Counted from the stretch's first letter, positions 24,476 to 36,629 are shown. The stretch is 64,000 nucleotides of DNA from Membranipora membranacea (GCA_914767715.1 OU612067.1:6944001-7008000), one strand, 5' to 3'. Notes: a model not told the origin generated them from the letters alone. Made by a program: numbers and translations.

Positions 24476-25351
24476 AGTATTTGAGTGGCAACATGTAAAA
24501 ATTCTTCTGGTGGTTTATGGGGAGTACCTGTGATTCCTTTTAGAAAATTTATATTCAGAAAATCTGATATCACCTTCTAACAGTTTTAGAAGAGCATTTA
24601 ACACATGTTTTTGACAAGAAAAGTGACATCGAAACTGTGTATTGCTAGCCTAAGCTCAGAAGAGAGAACTAATAATGCAGAGCTAGGAAAATCTGTTTCG
24701 ATCATGTCTGTTTGATAAAATTAAAGTTGTCCTCTTTTTTAGCCAAATGTAGGTGCTCAATATTTGCGACAGAAGCTCTATCGATCAGAGATACACATGC
24801 TAATAGTGTAATCTCGAAATCAGTGTGGGGCCTTACATTTATTTTTCAGCCAATCTGATTGCAGATTCTGAAAGAGCACATCTTATCGGGGTTCACTAAA
24901 ATGCGGAAATACGGAATTTCTCTTGAAAGTACGCGTTAGCACGCGTGTTTCTCAGTTTTACAATGAAATGACTAAAATGCGGAAATTTGGAAAACACATT
25001 CTAATTGGTTAATTGAATCCCACCAAGCCAATCAGGGGTAGTCATCTCATTTTCTGCCTAATCCAAAACATGGTCAGGATTTTGGTTGATGCCTGGTGGT
25101 TTTTCTTCGTGAAGAAGCTCTGTAAAGCTGCATACTCTACTCTGCTAATGAAGATTATACTGCTGAAGTGTTTTCCTTTCCAGTCTCAGCAAGTTTCAGG
25201 TAACAGTTTCCATCCTTGTATAATGTATAGTAGTAGCACTCACTAATTTAGCTAAAGTAAATATTTCCAACGTTTGTATCACAATGTATGTATAAAATAA
25301 AAAATAATCATCATTACTTCACTAACTAATCACTTCTTTTTCCTCTTTACT

Positions 25352-25468
25352 CATGGGTCCCTGGGACTTACATGTCTTTACTTTGCCGATGACCAGTATC
25401 AGTGTTTTTTGGGTTGGTTGATACTGGACATTGGCAAAGTAAAGACATGTAAGTCCCAGGGGCCCATG
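25352..25468. mobile_element. Fold-back MITE (CATGGGCCCCTGGGACTT family), copy 1
   Basis: The left arm starts CATGGGTCCCTGGGACTTAC and runs through TTTACTTTGCC. The right arm is its complement with a few differences, ending GTCCCAGGGGCCCATG. The centre (GTGTTTTTTGGGTTGG) is longer than in the copy at 40166. The arms match those at 40166-40273 and 63782-63838. Confidence 0.85.
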
Positions 25469-25480
25469 CCTTTACCATAG

Positions 25481-25551
25481 ATAGGCATCTGGAGTTACAA
25501 GCATGTCCAGTATGGTTGATACTGGACATGCTTGTAACTCCAGATGCCTAT
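25481..25551. repeat. 33-bp perfect-arm hairpin
   Basis: The arms 25481-25513 and 25519-25551 (ATAGGCATCTGGAGTTACAA and onward) are perfectly complementary around GGTTG. The inner part (GTCCAGTAT) is shared with the neighbouring fold-back MITE, suggesting the two are related or nested. Confidence 0.85.
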
Positions 25552-25589
25552 GGCCTATACCTTGCTTGGAAAGGACTAGGATGGGTGAC

Positions 25590-25985
25590 CAATGTCCATG
25601 ATCATGATCATGGACATTGGCAAAGTATACACGCTTGTAACTCCAGATGCCTATGACTTTGCTGTTAGGTAGTACTATTTCTATTACTACTACTTACTCA
25701 GCTTACTAGTTACAAGTCTAGTAGCCTTCCCACTCTCTGAACTAAACCATTACTCTGCTGTTATATACCAACACTACTCAAGTCAGTGCTGTATTGTGTG
25801 CTTAGATCAGTGACTGTGTGGAGGTTATAAGCATGTATACTTTGCCGTAGCCTGTCTTGACAAGCTTTTTTCGGCGGCCACCCTCAAACAAAGCTTTTCA
25901 AGACAGGCTTACTTTGCCAATGGACATCGGATTGGCGAAGTACACAATTACATGCTTGTAAGTTCTCCAGATGCCAATAGTCCCA
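25590..25985. repeat. Nested, rearranged fold-back debris
   Basis: Pieces of the two hairpins above recur: CAATGTCCATGATCATGATC with a palindromic centre at 25592-25620, GCTTGTAACTCCAGATGCCTA at about 25630, and ACTTTGCCAATGGACATC at about 25912. A further inverted pair (AGCCTGTCTTGACAAGCTTT and complement) spans 25850-25908. Confidence 0.7.
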
Positions 25986-28900
25986 TGGTGCCCCTGGCCT
26001 GGAACTTCAACTTGATCCAACCCCCTGCGTCACATGGCGCACAACACATTAACCCTGGGTGATGAGTTATGTGTGGATGTTACGACCCTCGGGACATGGG
26101 ACCTGCGTGTGGTTGCATTATACTCACTCACCGTATAAAAGCACAACAATGAGTGACTTTAAATAATATTAATTCGATATAAAAATGCCATTTATTTGTA
26201 CTCATTTGAAACAGCATGTGCTGTGCTTCAAAGGCTTCCTTGGTCAGTAGATAGCCTAACACTCAGTTAATTCCTCTTACATTGGTTGTTGGGGAATCAA
26301 TGGGGACATATCCTTAAACATTGTCCGTGTCGTAATTGATTTTGTACTCGACCACAGAAATATCAATGGTCGATGGAATTCTCAAAATTTTTTTGCTCCT
26401 GTAATTGCTATAGCTATGTATGGGCATAATAACACTACACTACACTGATGTTGCCAGCTACAAAATACCGATGTTTTTCCCCTAGCTTACTTGCTGGTTT
26501 GGTCAAGCACAGTTGCTGTAGCCTACATTAGAAGGTGTGATAAAAAAGTTCTTGTTATGATATGCATACAAATTCACTTCATATCACACCAAAATTGAGC
26601 TTTGGTTTGTTTATGCCATATGGCTAAATGAAAAAAAAAAGATTTTTCAAGCTAACTTAATCATATACTATACATACCTCCTTCTTATGATCTCCACTTA
26701 AGAAAGCTGAAAGTAGTGAGGCTTAGTGGTTCTTAGAAATGTACATGTAGTTGTACTCAGATTACTAGAAATTTGTCAATTTATCCATAGTATTGCTTCT
26801 GAATGTATTACTTCTGAAGATCATAACCCATATTGCATATAACCCATATTGCATTAACAGAATTTGCAGAAAAAAACAATGTACAGTATGGATATTACTT
26901 GGGCCTGTAAGTGCATGATATTTGCTTGTTGCAGGAAAAAAGGTTTTTTTCACTTACTGGCGATGGTTTTACTGTGAGAAGAGCGATTGGTGGTCTTCAT
27001 ACTCATTTCTATTCATTGAGAACTGCGACTGAGACAAAGATCAGTGTGAGTAGGCTACCTCTAGTCTTTTAGGAAAATCAAGTCTAGATGACAAAGATGT
27101 CTGTGGACCTTTCATTTTTCCCATAAGATTACCTCAGCATATTTCAGACCCTGTGTAAAAATATGCTTTAGATGATTTGTTTGCTGAGTTGTCCGCTCAC
27201 ACTTATTGAGAAGGTAACTTTGAATAGAATTTAACGCTAGCTATATGTGAGCAGTGAGAGTCCAAGCAGGGTGAGGGTGGTGCGAGCCCCTTTGCCTATA
27301 GATAGGTCATGAGACTGGAGGTCCACCCATTTAAACCTGACTTAATTGTGCTCCACATCATTCAGATGCTATAACTAAGTTTCATAGACCAGCACGCTAG
27401 ACAGTGCACCGTTTGGAATAAAAATGACACTTGGGCCGTATGCCTACACTGCACAGCTTTTGTGTTAATGTACTTACCGCCTCATTCATCATTGCAGCTG
27501 ATGAATTGGTCATGGAGATCCTTGGTTCTTGGTTTTGGCCCACAGAATTATTTATTAGACAGCTTATAGGGCATTAATCCCAATAGTCTTTTTTTCAACG
27601 GATAACCATTAAGTGAAAAACTTGCACTACAAAAAAAGCGGCCTCCTTGCAGCTCTTTGCCTTGAAAATATAAAATTATCTCTAAATACATTGCTGAGAA
27701 GTAGCATATTTGGTTGCACTGATTGTCCATGTACAATTAAAGTAATTTAGTGCAACTTTTGAAATGAGGTTGAAGACCACTTGCCATTTTAGATGTGTGG
27801 TAGCGAAGATGTCAGATGTTCACTGGTTACTCACAGGAAATGCCACTGTTTCGTCTACAGTACTCAGCACTATACAATATGCCTGTCTAACCGATGAGGG
27901 AGTTCATTGGTCTAACAAGCAAAAGCCATTGTAAGTTGACCTAGTCATAAAACTTAAAAATTGCCAATGTGAAGAAAGCTTGAGTTGCTAGGTGGTAAGG
28001 TAATTAGTGTCAAATTATGACATTTTATGTTTACAATCAGCAGTTATTCATTTTTTCCCATTGAGCTCCAGTAGTTCAATTTGATTCATCAATTGCGGAA
28101 CAACTAATATATCTGTATCCTCATCATTGATCAGTTTGTCAAACGATGTCCAATTGTTTGTATCTTACCTCAAAAATCCATCTCAGGCGTTTTTTTGAAG
28201 TAGCTTGGCAATGGTTTTGTTTGTTATTGGTACTTGTAGAACTGAGTGTCACAAAAAGTTAATTCGATCTGTGAGTTAATACAAGTCGATTACTTTCATC
28301 ATACCATGCAAGGACAATGCTGCATGCGTGATCATGACTATCCAAAGAGTGGGATACATGGGAAAGAGACTTTATGTTAAGGTATTTTTGATAACTTTTG
28401 GCATTACATGCTGCGAGTGATATGTTCTAGACCTACCTCAGTTGCCTCATAATCCCTGAATGATCACAAGGTGGGAGTAGGTGTTGATCATACCACTTGC
28501 CTCGTGTTTAAGACACTTCTGGCGACAGAATTAGGCTGTAAACAGAGGGCTATCAGCAAGTTGTTCTTTATAAAACTTCACTGCAAACCTCAAATAGATG
28601 AGTGCCCTACCCGCTGGTCCATTTATATCTTAAAAACTCCTAACAATACATAGAAAAATGCAACCATGTTGAAGTGAGGAACAATTACAATCATTAACAT
28701 ACCTCTTTGTTCTGTTCTCGAGAGTACCCATGCAAAACTTTCCTGATCACCCACAGCTTTGGTCGAACCCTCTTATATACATCGCGCGGCTGGAGGCGGG
28801 ATTTTACTGAGCACCTATTTTTCTGGTATTCCTGTAGTATGGCTTGTCCCCATATGCGCCTCGATAAAAAAAATTAATCATGGTTCTACAACCACGTACA

Positions 28901-29439
28901 TGGAACCAAAACGAGCAAAAATATCATCCAATCATATTGGAGGTAGACTGTTTTCCACTACCGGTACTGGACAAAAACAGTTCGATCTCATCATGTCACT
29001 TCACGCAACGCCTCAAGTTTTCATAATTGGTTTGTGTACATCCTTTATAAATAACCCAAGAGAAGTAAATAAATAAGCTAGTTAGGAGGTGACTTTATGT
29101 TAGCACACCCCAATCTCCACAAAGCCATTTTATTAAAACTCCTCTTGGGTAGTTCAAAAGAACCTATCCTCTTCAAACACGGTTTTTTTGTGCTCTTAGG
29201 TAGAGAGGATATACGCCCCTTAGAAGTAAGGGGCTAGAAATTCTCTTCAATGTGACTAAAAATCCAGCTTCAGCAGTACCGATTGCATGGGGTGAAAATT
29301 TCTTTTGAGTAACGTAACAGACTATCTGTAGAAATTCCATATTACATGTACCCTCCCTGCTGCCACAAAATTACCCTTCCTTACATTCTAGGGTTGGAGT
29401 AAACAAACCACTAATGTGTTTAACAGGCAGTAACAATGG
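25986..29439. other. Element interior, no supported gene
   Basis: Open frames at 26765-26953, 27548-27736, 28471-28653 and 28759-29076 show no domain. A possible minus-strand mini-exon with a GTAAGT donor lies near 26955-27000 (MKTTNRSSHSKTIA), without support. Confidence 0.4.
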
Positions 29440-29605
29440 TTCCCCATTTTATAGAAGAGGTATACACCCGATGGGTGCTGGGGGCTGGAACAATCAATCT
29501 TGAAAGCTCCTCCAACGGGATTTGAACTCACAAATCCTACGGCACCAATCGTCTGGCAGTGAATGACAAGCGCTAACCTATTGCACCATTTCACCGTCCC
29601 AACAA
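29440..29605 (-). mobile_element. tRNA-derived SINE, family C
   Basis: On the minus strand an A-box-like segment (ATGGTGCAATAGGTTAGCGC) is followed at tRNA spacing by a B box (GAGTTCAAATCCCG), then a non-tRNA body (TTCCAGCCCCCAGCACCCAT). The overlapping open frame at 29388-29594 is a by-product. It differs from families A and B. No second copy was noticed. Confidence 0.6.
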
Positions 29606-31857
29606 ATTTTGTATTTCATTTTTTATTTCAGATGATTTCCAGACTCCTTGCTCAGGTTTGCAGTATTAGTATACTGATGTTATGCAGCAAGTTTATTTAT
29701 AATGGTGAAGAACTGTGTACAATAAGGTCAGTGATATATATATATATATATATTGAGACATATGTTGAATCAAACCACATCATTGTTCAATACTTCAGAA
29801 TCCCACTTTCAAATTTATCTGATAATTTTTCGTCAAACTACTGCCGGTCAGGGACTTGCATTATACAGGCCTGCGGCAGCAAATATTATTTTACAAATAA
29901 TCTGTCCTAATTTCAATTTTTTAACTGCGAGACCCTTGGGCTTGATGAGTATAATGTGCATAAAAAACATGTTTCAATACCTCCAAAATTGCTAGGCATC
30001 TCACAACTGGGTGTGAAGAGATACATGTGGTGCGGGACCAAAAGTGATTAGGAAGCTAGCATGTCAAACAAACAGTTCCAATATTGGAAGCTGATCTTGA
30101 GAAAAGACTGCCAATCTTGCCATGACATGCTAGAAGTTGATCGCTCTTGTCCAAAAGACTTGCCTACCGTGCAGTTAGCAGTTAGATTTAATACCAAGGA
30201 TGGTCTGTGTGTATCTAAAGCATAACCTTATGTCATATGATACTGTGACAGGATAATTTGTCCGATTGGAGTCATATGCCCTAGTTGTAGGTGAAAGATA
30301 TGAAATAAATTCTGAAACATTAGACCTTTAGAGACCCGCACAATGATCAACGATCAGCTTTTTGGTAGGGGGTGGTCAAAGCATTTTCAATATCATTAGG
30401 GAAGAAGCTGCGGTCTGTTTGTTTCCGTCTCATCAGGGAGTCTCCTTTTCGGTAGGGAGGAGGGGTGGGATACACTCCCTGCTCCCTGTCTTCACTTCAA
30501 ATTGAGACAAATCATAGAGTTGTTCTCTCTTTGACATGTAAGTTCAATGACGGGACAACCGATGATAAGACGTCCTTAAGTTGCCCCCGGTCTGCTCAGC
30601 TAAAAGTTGGCACTTTTATATTTTCTTCTAGGGATGCATCTACCGAGTTCTGTGATTGCTGAGAATAACTCTTGCTATGGACTGAAGCTGCCTCATGATC
30701 AATAGATTCTAGTCCATCTTGTGCAGAAGGTTACAACAGACTCTCCAATCAACATGAATTGTGTCTTTGAGCCGAAAGACACAGCCATCAAGCTGGTACT
30801 AGCTGGTACCTTCGTAGAAATGATAGAGAGCTTTTCAAAGTAAATGTAGTCTATCGATAAATTTCAGATTGTGAAATGTCAAACTTTTCCTCCTGCCAAA
30901 ATTCAACTCATCTAATGTAGGTCAGTTTTATTTCATAAGTGAATCAAGGTTTAATCTTGGTAAATACAAAGTTACAGATGTATGTATGCTTATCAACTAC
31001 CCCTGATTTTAGTAAAACATTGGCTGATATTACGCATCTACACTATCAATACTTGAAACAATGAATTGTTTTATAAATATCTACCAACTACATTGTTGGA
31101 CTCACTTGTGCTTTTATACAGGCTGATCAATATGGTTATTGTGTGGCTTATAAAAATAAAAAGTATAATTACTCAGTCTCATCACGCAAACTTGACTATG
31201 TGCTTAGATATTATAAGCTATAATTAGTTCATTTGCACTTCAATAGAACAGAATGATAAACCAAAAACACTCTTATGAATTGTTGTGACAAGGACCACCC
31301 TGCCTTTCCCGGAAAATGATCTTTGGTGTCAAACTGGGTGGCTATGCTCTACTGTATACGGTTCTGCTATAAAGGACTTGATCACCAATAGACTGATCTA
31401 CATGTTTTCACAGATGTTTTCCTATGTTCTCCGGTGAATTTTTTGCTACTACCATGATAATCACCCAACGTCACCACTTGTAAGATATCAGGTTAACTAT
31501 CGATGTGTAAACACCCGGGTTGCTAATTGCATATATTATATGGCTTCACACTCAATGTATATTAGTGTCCTATATCTTCACTCTCAGTGTATAATATGCC
31601 CATAAAAGCATTTCTCCTCAATAAAACTTGCCTCTATCACCATATTAGAGTTATCTTCTCCTGTATATTCATGTACATATTTCACTGAAGATTTCACTGG
31701 GAATTCCGCTTTACATAAATAGTGCTACAGCTGTACTACAACACATTATTTCTAACCCAGATTGCCCATACACGTAGCCCATGAGATGGTTTGATAGAAC
31801 ACATATCAATTTTTTTCTTACAGGCCACATTCAGTGGTAAAAAAGCTAAATTTGAAA
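29606..31857. other. Element interior, no supported gene
   Basis: It contains an AT dinucleotide run at about 29732-29752. Open frames at 29563-29995 and 30465-30662 are not recognisable. Confidence 0.4.
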
Positions 31858-32300
31858 TTTCCGCATTTTAGTCAATTTTGACTAAAATGCGGAAAAATGC
31901 TTTTCAAGGTCACAAGAAGGTCACAAGGTGAATCACTATGAAAATGACCTGAGATGAAAATGACCTGGAATTAAAATGACCTGCATAATGAAAATGACCC
32001 GAGGTCAGGGTCATCTTAAGCTGTCCGACTCATTCCGATATTGGCAGGTCACAAAAAGTCTATAACCGGAAATGAAAATGACCCAACCAATCAGACACCC
32101 ATATGAAAATGACCCAACCAATCACACCCATATATGAGAATGACCCAACCAATCCCTGAAGGGGTTACAACATAGTATTTAACTTCTGTCATAGTTAAAG
32201 GTAAAGTATGGAATATATACATAGCTATGGTAGCAATGAACTAAACCTTTAGTTCATTGATGGTAGGCTATCTGGGGTGGGGTTATGGACCCCCCACTCC
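31858..32300. repeat. Left copy of inverted AAAATGACC array
   Basis: It begins with a palindrome (TTTCCGCATTTTAGTC and complement), then about nine copies of AAAATGACC or AGAATGACC. Three of these lie in a longer unit AAAATGACCCAACCAATC with ACACCCATAT. It continues through CATAGTTAAAGGTAAAG to GGGGTGGGGTTA. The same order of words in the opposite direction is found at 35715-36098. Confidence 0.85.
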
Positions 32301-32659
32301 TGCCTGCCTACCAGTTCACCAATTCAAGAATTGTCATTTTTCTGTTAGAAGATTCAAAATATGTGGTGACACCTATTTGACAGGTGACACTACTATAGAC
32401 AGCCAGAGTTTTTTTAGCAGAGATCACATCATTTTTCTTGTTGTAATTTAATCATAGGTTAAATCAAAATGAACTCAACCATGGCCCTTGCATATGTATG
32501 TGTATAATTAATAAATAAATATGTATTGTGTGTCTGGAATACCTTCCCATGCACAACAACATTTTCATGTACCAATCCAATCTTATCGCCTGTTGATTGT
32601 TAAAATAACCAAACCAAAACAAGTTGATTCTGTGTTGATAAATCAAGTGATGGCCAGCT
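32301..32659. other. No feature seen
   Basis: AT-rich spacer between the inverted array and the first reverse-transcriptase scrap. Confidence 0.4.
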
Positions 32660-32842
32660 GTGGACGCCATCACCGGGCTTAGGGAAGTTGGCGTCTCCAC
32701 GTCTAGTCTGATCACATTCTATAGATGGAGGATTCTGTCAGTGAACTCATACGCGGCTCCAAGTTGGTTTCCATACTTGTCAAAAGGGGACAAGGAGAGA
32801 CTTGAAGGGCTTGAGAAATTATGCCTTAAGTGTTGTCCGTAA
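32660..32842 (+). pseudogene. Non-LTR reverse-transcriptase fragment 1
   Basis: The peptide 'LREVGVSTSSLITFYRWRIL', then SYAAPSWFPYLSKGDKERLE and GLEKLCLKC, fits the post-catalytic thumb of animal non-LTR reverse transcriptases (pattern: Y...i.pvleYa.p.W...l....r.rle..q.ra). The catalytic YADD region is absent. It covers the same part of the protein as fragment 2 but differs in sequence, so two different elements left pieces here. Confidence 0.65.
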
Positions 32843-33067
32843 ATCTTGCCATATATGTAGAATGTCATGATGAGCGGCTTGCGGCATTGAATTTAACAGA
32901 ACATTTGATGCCCCAACTATTATATTGTATTGTATGTGTATTTTGAACCATCTATCATTGCAAAAACCATCACATTAGGCTTATGAGTTGTTGTGTCTCA
33001 TAAGAAACTGATAAAGCTGTTCTTTCTCTTCTCAGTCCTACACTTTTCAGCTCTATTAATCCTAGTC

Positions 33068-33617
33068 TCAAGTCTCCAGTATTAAATATCTTGGTGTACA
33101 TATAGACGACCAATTATCCTTCGACAAACACATCAGGGAGATATGTAAAAAAGCCACTCAAATACTTCATATGTTGATGAGAAATTTGAAAAAAGCTCGT
33201 ACAAAATCCAGATCTATTTGCTATAAATGTATTTGTAGGCCTATACTGGAATACGCTTCTCAAAGCTGGTCGCCTCACTTGGTGAAACACATCGACACTA
33301 TGGAAGCGATTAATCGGAAGGCTTTCAGATGGGCTTTTCACAAAAAGAAGTCGGATCATATCAGTGATCTCATGTCTCAGTTCGATTGGCAAACTCTAGC
33401 TCAAAGACGACAAAATTCCGATCTAAAATTGTACTTCAAAATCATTGCAGGTTCAGCAGCTGTTGATGAAGGCAAAGTCTCCACAAGCCATATGCACGAT
33501 CACAACACCCGGACAGGTTCTGTTGTTGGTACAATCAACACCAATGTGAAGAAATATGCTTTCAAACAGCGAGTCTACCGATATCTCAACCCAGCTATCC
33601 ATCGAACTGATTTATGA
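33068..33617 (+). pseudogene. Non-LTR reverse-transcriptase fragment 2 (CR1/jockey-like)
   Basis: The open frame starts before the first Met: 'IKYLGVHIDDQLSFDKHIRE' is the 'kyLGv.id..lsf..Hi' block after the RT palm. Then come 'CYKCICRPILEYASQSWSPH' and 'LAQRRQNSDLKLYFKIIAG', the usual C-terminal 'l..RR...rl.l.yki' block, and a stop at 33617. The YADD palm is missing upstream, so the copy is 5'-truncated. It lies between the two inverted AAAATGACC arrays. Confidence 0.75.
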
Positions 33618-35271
33618 TAACTGTATATGTTGTTCGTTGTTCGCATTACTATATCCCTTGTTGCTCATTTATCTATTGATCGTTATTGTACTACTGATGA
33701 CTCATGATATTGTTTACTGACTTATGACTCACACCACTGACTACTCTCATCGACATACTGGACTGTCCTATTTCGTTGTATATTAGCCATCCTACTCCGT
33801 TTATAATTTGTTGCTCTCGTCTTACTCAACTCCAACAATATTTACCAACTCATGAAACAAGTACTCAGTGCTGTTTCGATTGTGCATTTGTTGCCGTTTT
33901 CTCGAGGGCACCAAGCCCCCTTCCCCGTGCTCGGCTCCCGGCGCCCTGTTGTGGCTGATTTTAGTGTATGGGCAAGGACTTGTTACCCTGATCTGGTCCC
34001 GAGTGTGGTGTGGCCTGGTGTCTGATAATCCACTGGAAACCCCTACAGTGTTGTCCCAGATTACTAACAAAAGTTGTCTGTCAATTTCTCCTATCCTCCC
34101 CTTATATGTTAACAACCCACTGCTGAAAACCCTGCGATTGTGAATGTGACGCCAAAACCCTCCTTGAATTGATCCCTTGCGAGTCGTGGCTGTGAAGCTA
34201 TACAAAATACCTAACTGTTACATCTCCGATGAAAGATATACTGTTATTTACATCCAGATAGTCAAGTCTCACTCTGTTATCACTACACAGCATATCGCCC
34301 TTGAAAGGAGACAACTACTCCGACGGCGATCAACCTATCGGAAGAATCGGAAGGTCTGCAAGAGGATGTTCTACTGTGTTGAATCTTATACGACTAAAAA
34401 GTCGATGGCTCGGATTGTTGCTAATCTTTTTAAAATAACTTCGTGACATAGAAAATAAAAATTCATTGACAGTAATCAAGTTTAGAAGTGATAACCATTC
34501 TTCATAACATTCAATAGCAGTATAAATAATCTTAGTGGCTGTCTTTTGGCAGTGTTCGAGAATAAACTATGTCCATAATGTAGCAGAGCACACCAGCCAT
34601 CCATTTCACCATTACCTACATTCAAACCCTGTCACATCACAAAACCCCGGCCCTCCCTTAATTCAACACAGCTCTTTGCGGAAAACGCCTTTTTTATATA
34701 TACACCTAACTACATCAATACCTTTTTTCTTATTGTTTCTTTTTTTGTTGTCGTTTACAAATACAATGGTCATATTTGCTCCTTGAATTGATCGGTGTTA
34801 AATATCATATATCAAAATTTCAAACTAAAAAAACCAAGAAGCATAGAAAAAGAAATCATAATCAAATAATAAATTACATAGCGCAAAATACTATTACTGT
34901 TCGAAGCGCTTCTATAGTCCTTATTATATGTTGCGCAGTAGCGTCCGGATTGACAATCTATCACAAACTCATTTGTAAAGTGACATTTGTCATGTATATA
35001 TCTGAGAGAGAGTGTCTTACGTTGATTAGTCATCAGAGTGTTAATCGTAGAGAGGTGAGAACAATGCTCGATATCAGCTATAACATCACATTTAGTCAGT
35101 AAATGACCTTTGTGGTTGCCAATGTTTGATGACTGAATCGGAGTAATCATTTGCTTGTTTGAGGACAAAAGTGACAAATGCACACAACATGACACCATGT
35201 GCAAAATGTAACAAAACTCTGCACAAAATGTGACAACGTGCAAAACCCAACAACAATACAAAATTCCTTTA
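33618..35271. other. No supported gene
   Basis: Overlapping frames on both strands (33822-34205, 33868-34143, 34177-34446, 34776-35261) show no recognisable family. Confidence 0.4.
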
Positions 35272-35383
35272 CTATTTATCGCTTTCTGTTGCCATCATCG
35301 CTAGAAAATTGGAGTATGTGACGAGCCACATGGCTGTCAAAGATATTACAGCAATCAGATAGCCTTGCCCCAGTAATTCCACC
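35272..35383 (-). CDS. Candidate terminal exon with one membrane segment
   Basis: On the minus strand an acceptor (TTATTGCAG) is followed by an open segment encoding 'VELLGQGYLIAVISLTAMWL', then VTYSNFLAMMATESDK and TAG. The middle forms a convincing transmembrane helix with a short charged tail. The upstream exons are not recognised. It lies inside the candidate 11.3-kb element, so it may be captured host sequence or a chance frame. Confidence 0.3.
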
Positions 35384-35714
35384 TGCAATAACACACAAAA
35401 AATATATATGCTACTCAATGCTATTGTTGAAGTTAATATGATTAGAGAATTATGAATAGTCATCAAAAAGTTAGGAATTCAGATTTTGTTTTGACTTTTG
35501 AGCTGCTGAAAATATCCAAAATACACAATGCTGCTATGTTATAGACAGCAAAATGTGTGGAGTATTCTTACTATGTATATTTTATCATAAAAACGATACT
35601 GTATGTCCACCATAAAATCAATGAAGAGGTTCATTGATCAAGAGTCAACATGATAGCAGCTGTTACCAATGTGAAACTGATACATGTGTGTAACTAGCCT
35701 AGGCTAACTCTCTT

Positions 35715-36098
35715 GTGTACGGGGTTTGTAACCCCACCCCAAACAGCCTCCCAAGGCTCTGTAAATATTCCTCACTTTACCTTTAACTATGAATACCTTC
35801 AAGGATTGGTTGGGTCATTTTCATATATGGGTGTGATTGGTTGGATCATTTCATGTAGGTGTTTGATTGGTTGGGTCATTTTCATGTAGGTGTCTGATTG
35901 GTTGGGTCATTTTCATGTAGGTGTCTGATTGGTTGGGTCATTTTCATTTCCGTTTATAGACTGATTTAATCTCCTTGCACCATTTTATATATATGTCAAG
36001 GTCAACTTAAGGTTGTTTTCATACTCAGGTCATTTTCATTCTGGGTCATTTTCAATGTTTTCCGTCAATCCCACACAGGATTGACTAAAATGCGGAAA
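35715..36098. repeat. Right copy of inverted AAAATGACC array
   Basis: On the minus strand it repeats the word order of 31858-32300: ACTAAAATGCGGAAA palindrome half, AAAATGACC units, five units of a 28-base repeat built on ATGACCCAACCAATCAGACA, then CATAGTTAAAGGTAAAG and GGGGTGGGGTTACAAACCCC. The repeat number differs between the arms, as expected for a minisatellite inside an inverted repeat. Confidence 0.85.
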
Positions 36099-36629
36099 TA
36101 CGCATTAAATTTCCGCAACGCGCACGTGCATTTGCGTGATCACGTATTTCCGCATTATAGTGAACCCGCATCTTATCAGTATTTCAACTAATAGATGGTT
36201 TTCTCAAAATTAGAAAACTAAAATTATGAATACGTTTTCTAACTTAAACCTCTAATATAAACAATAGTAGAAATGTGAATTATCCCTGCTTTCTGAGACT
36301 GTGACACAATTGTTCTGGATTTTCTTGATTACTACACCCGTCTTGTGATTAGTTTGGTAGCTTAGGCACGAGGGTTAATAAATCCACCAGAACAAGGAAG
36401 CTTCAGTGTCTATTCAAGCACACTGACCGAGTTGCCAATCCGTTACGCAACTCAAAACCGGCTTATACGAAGCCCAATTGATGATCCAGTGAGTATTGGC
36501 TCTCACCTCAACAATTGCAGTTACTCAGAATGAGGGGTTGTATAAGGCGTTGAGCCCCCTTACTCACTGCAGAGAACCAAAGACCTATATTGCAATAAAT
36601 ATAGTCTATCCGCCAATAATATTGCCACT

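Larger units (their letters stand above)
24879..36177. mobile_element. Candidate 11.3-kb element with similar inverted ends and 9-bp flanking repeat
   Basis: CATCTTATC occurs at 24879-24887 and again at 36169-36177. Immediately inside are inverted ends: GGGTTCACTAAAATGCGGAA at 24889 onward, and on the minus strand from 36167 GGGTTCACTATAATGCGGAA. Similarity extends about 25 bases with one mismatch. A 9-bp duplication flanking short inverted ends is what a Mutator-like DNA transposon would leave. No transposase is recognisable inside. The interior holds fold-back elements, a SINE, inverted AAAATGACC arrays and retrotransposon scraps, so it would be a non-autonomous or heavily invaded copy. The end motif ACTAAAATGCGGAAA occurs six times within the span, so a mosaic of separate smaller elements is the main alternative. 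Confidence 0.5.

Noticed and set aside
29388-29594. Minus-strand 68-codon frame
   Set aside because: It lies within a tRNA-derived SINE and has no protein resemblance.
34776-35261. Overlapping 108- and 149-codon frames on both strands
   Set aside because: Both cannot be coding, and neither shows family motifs or splice support.
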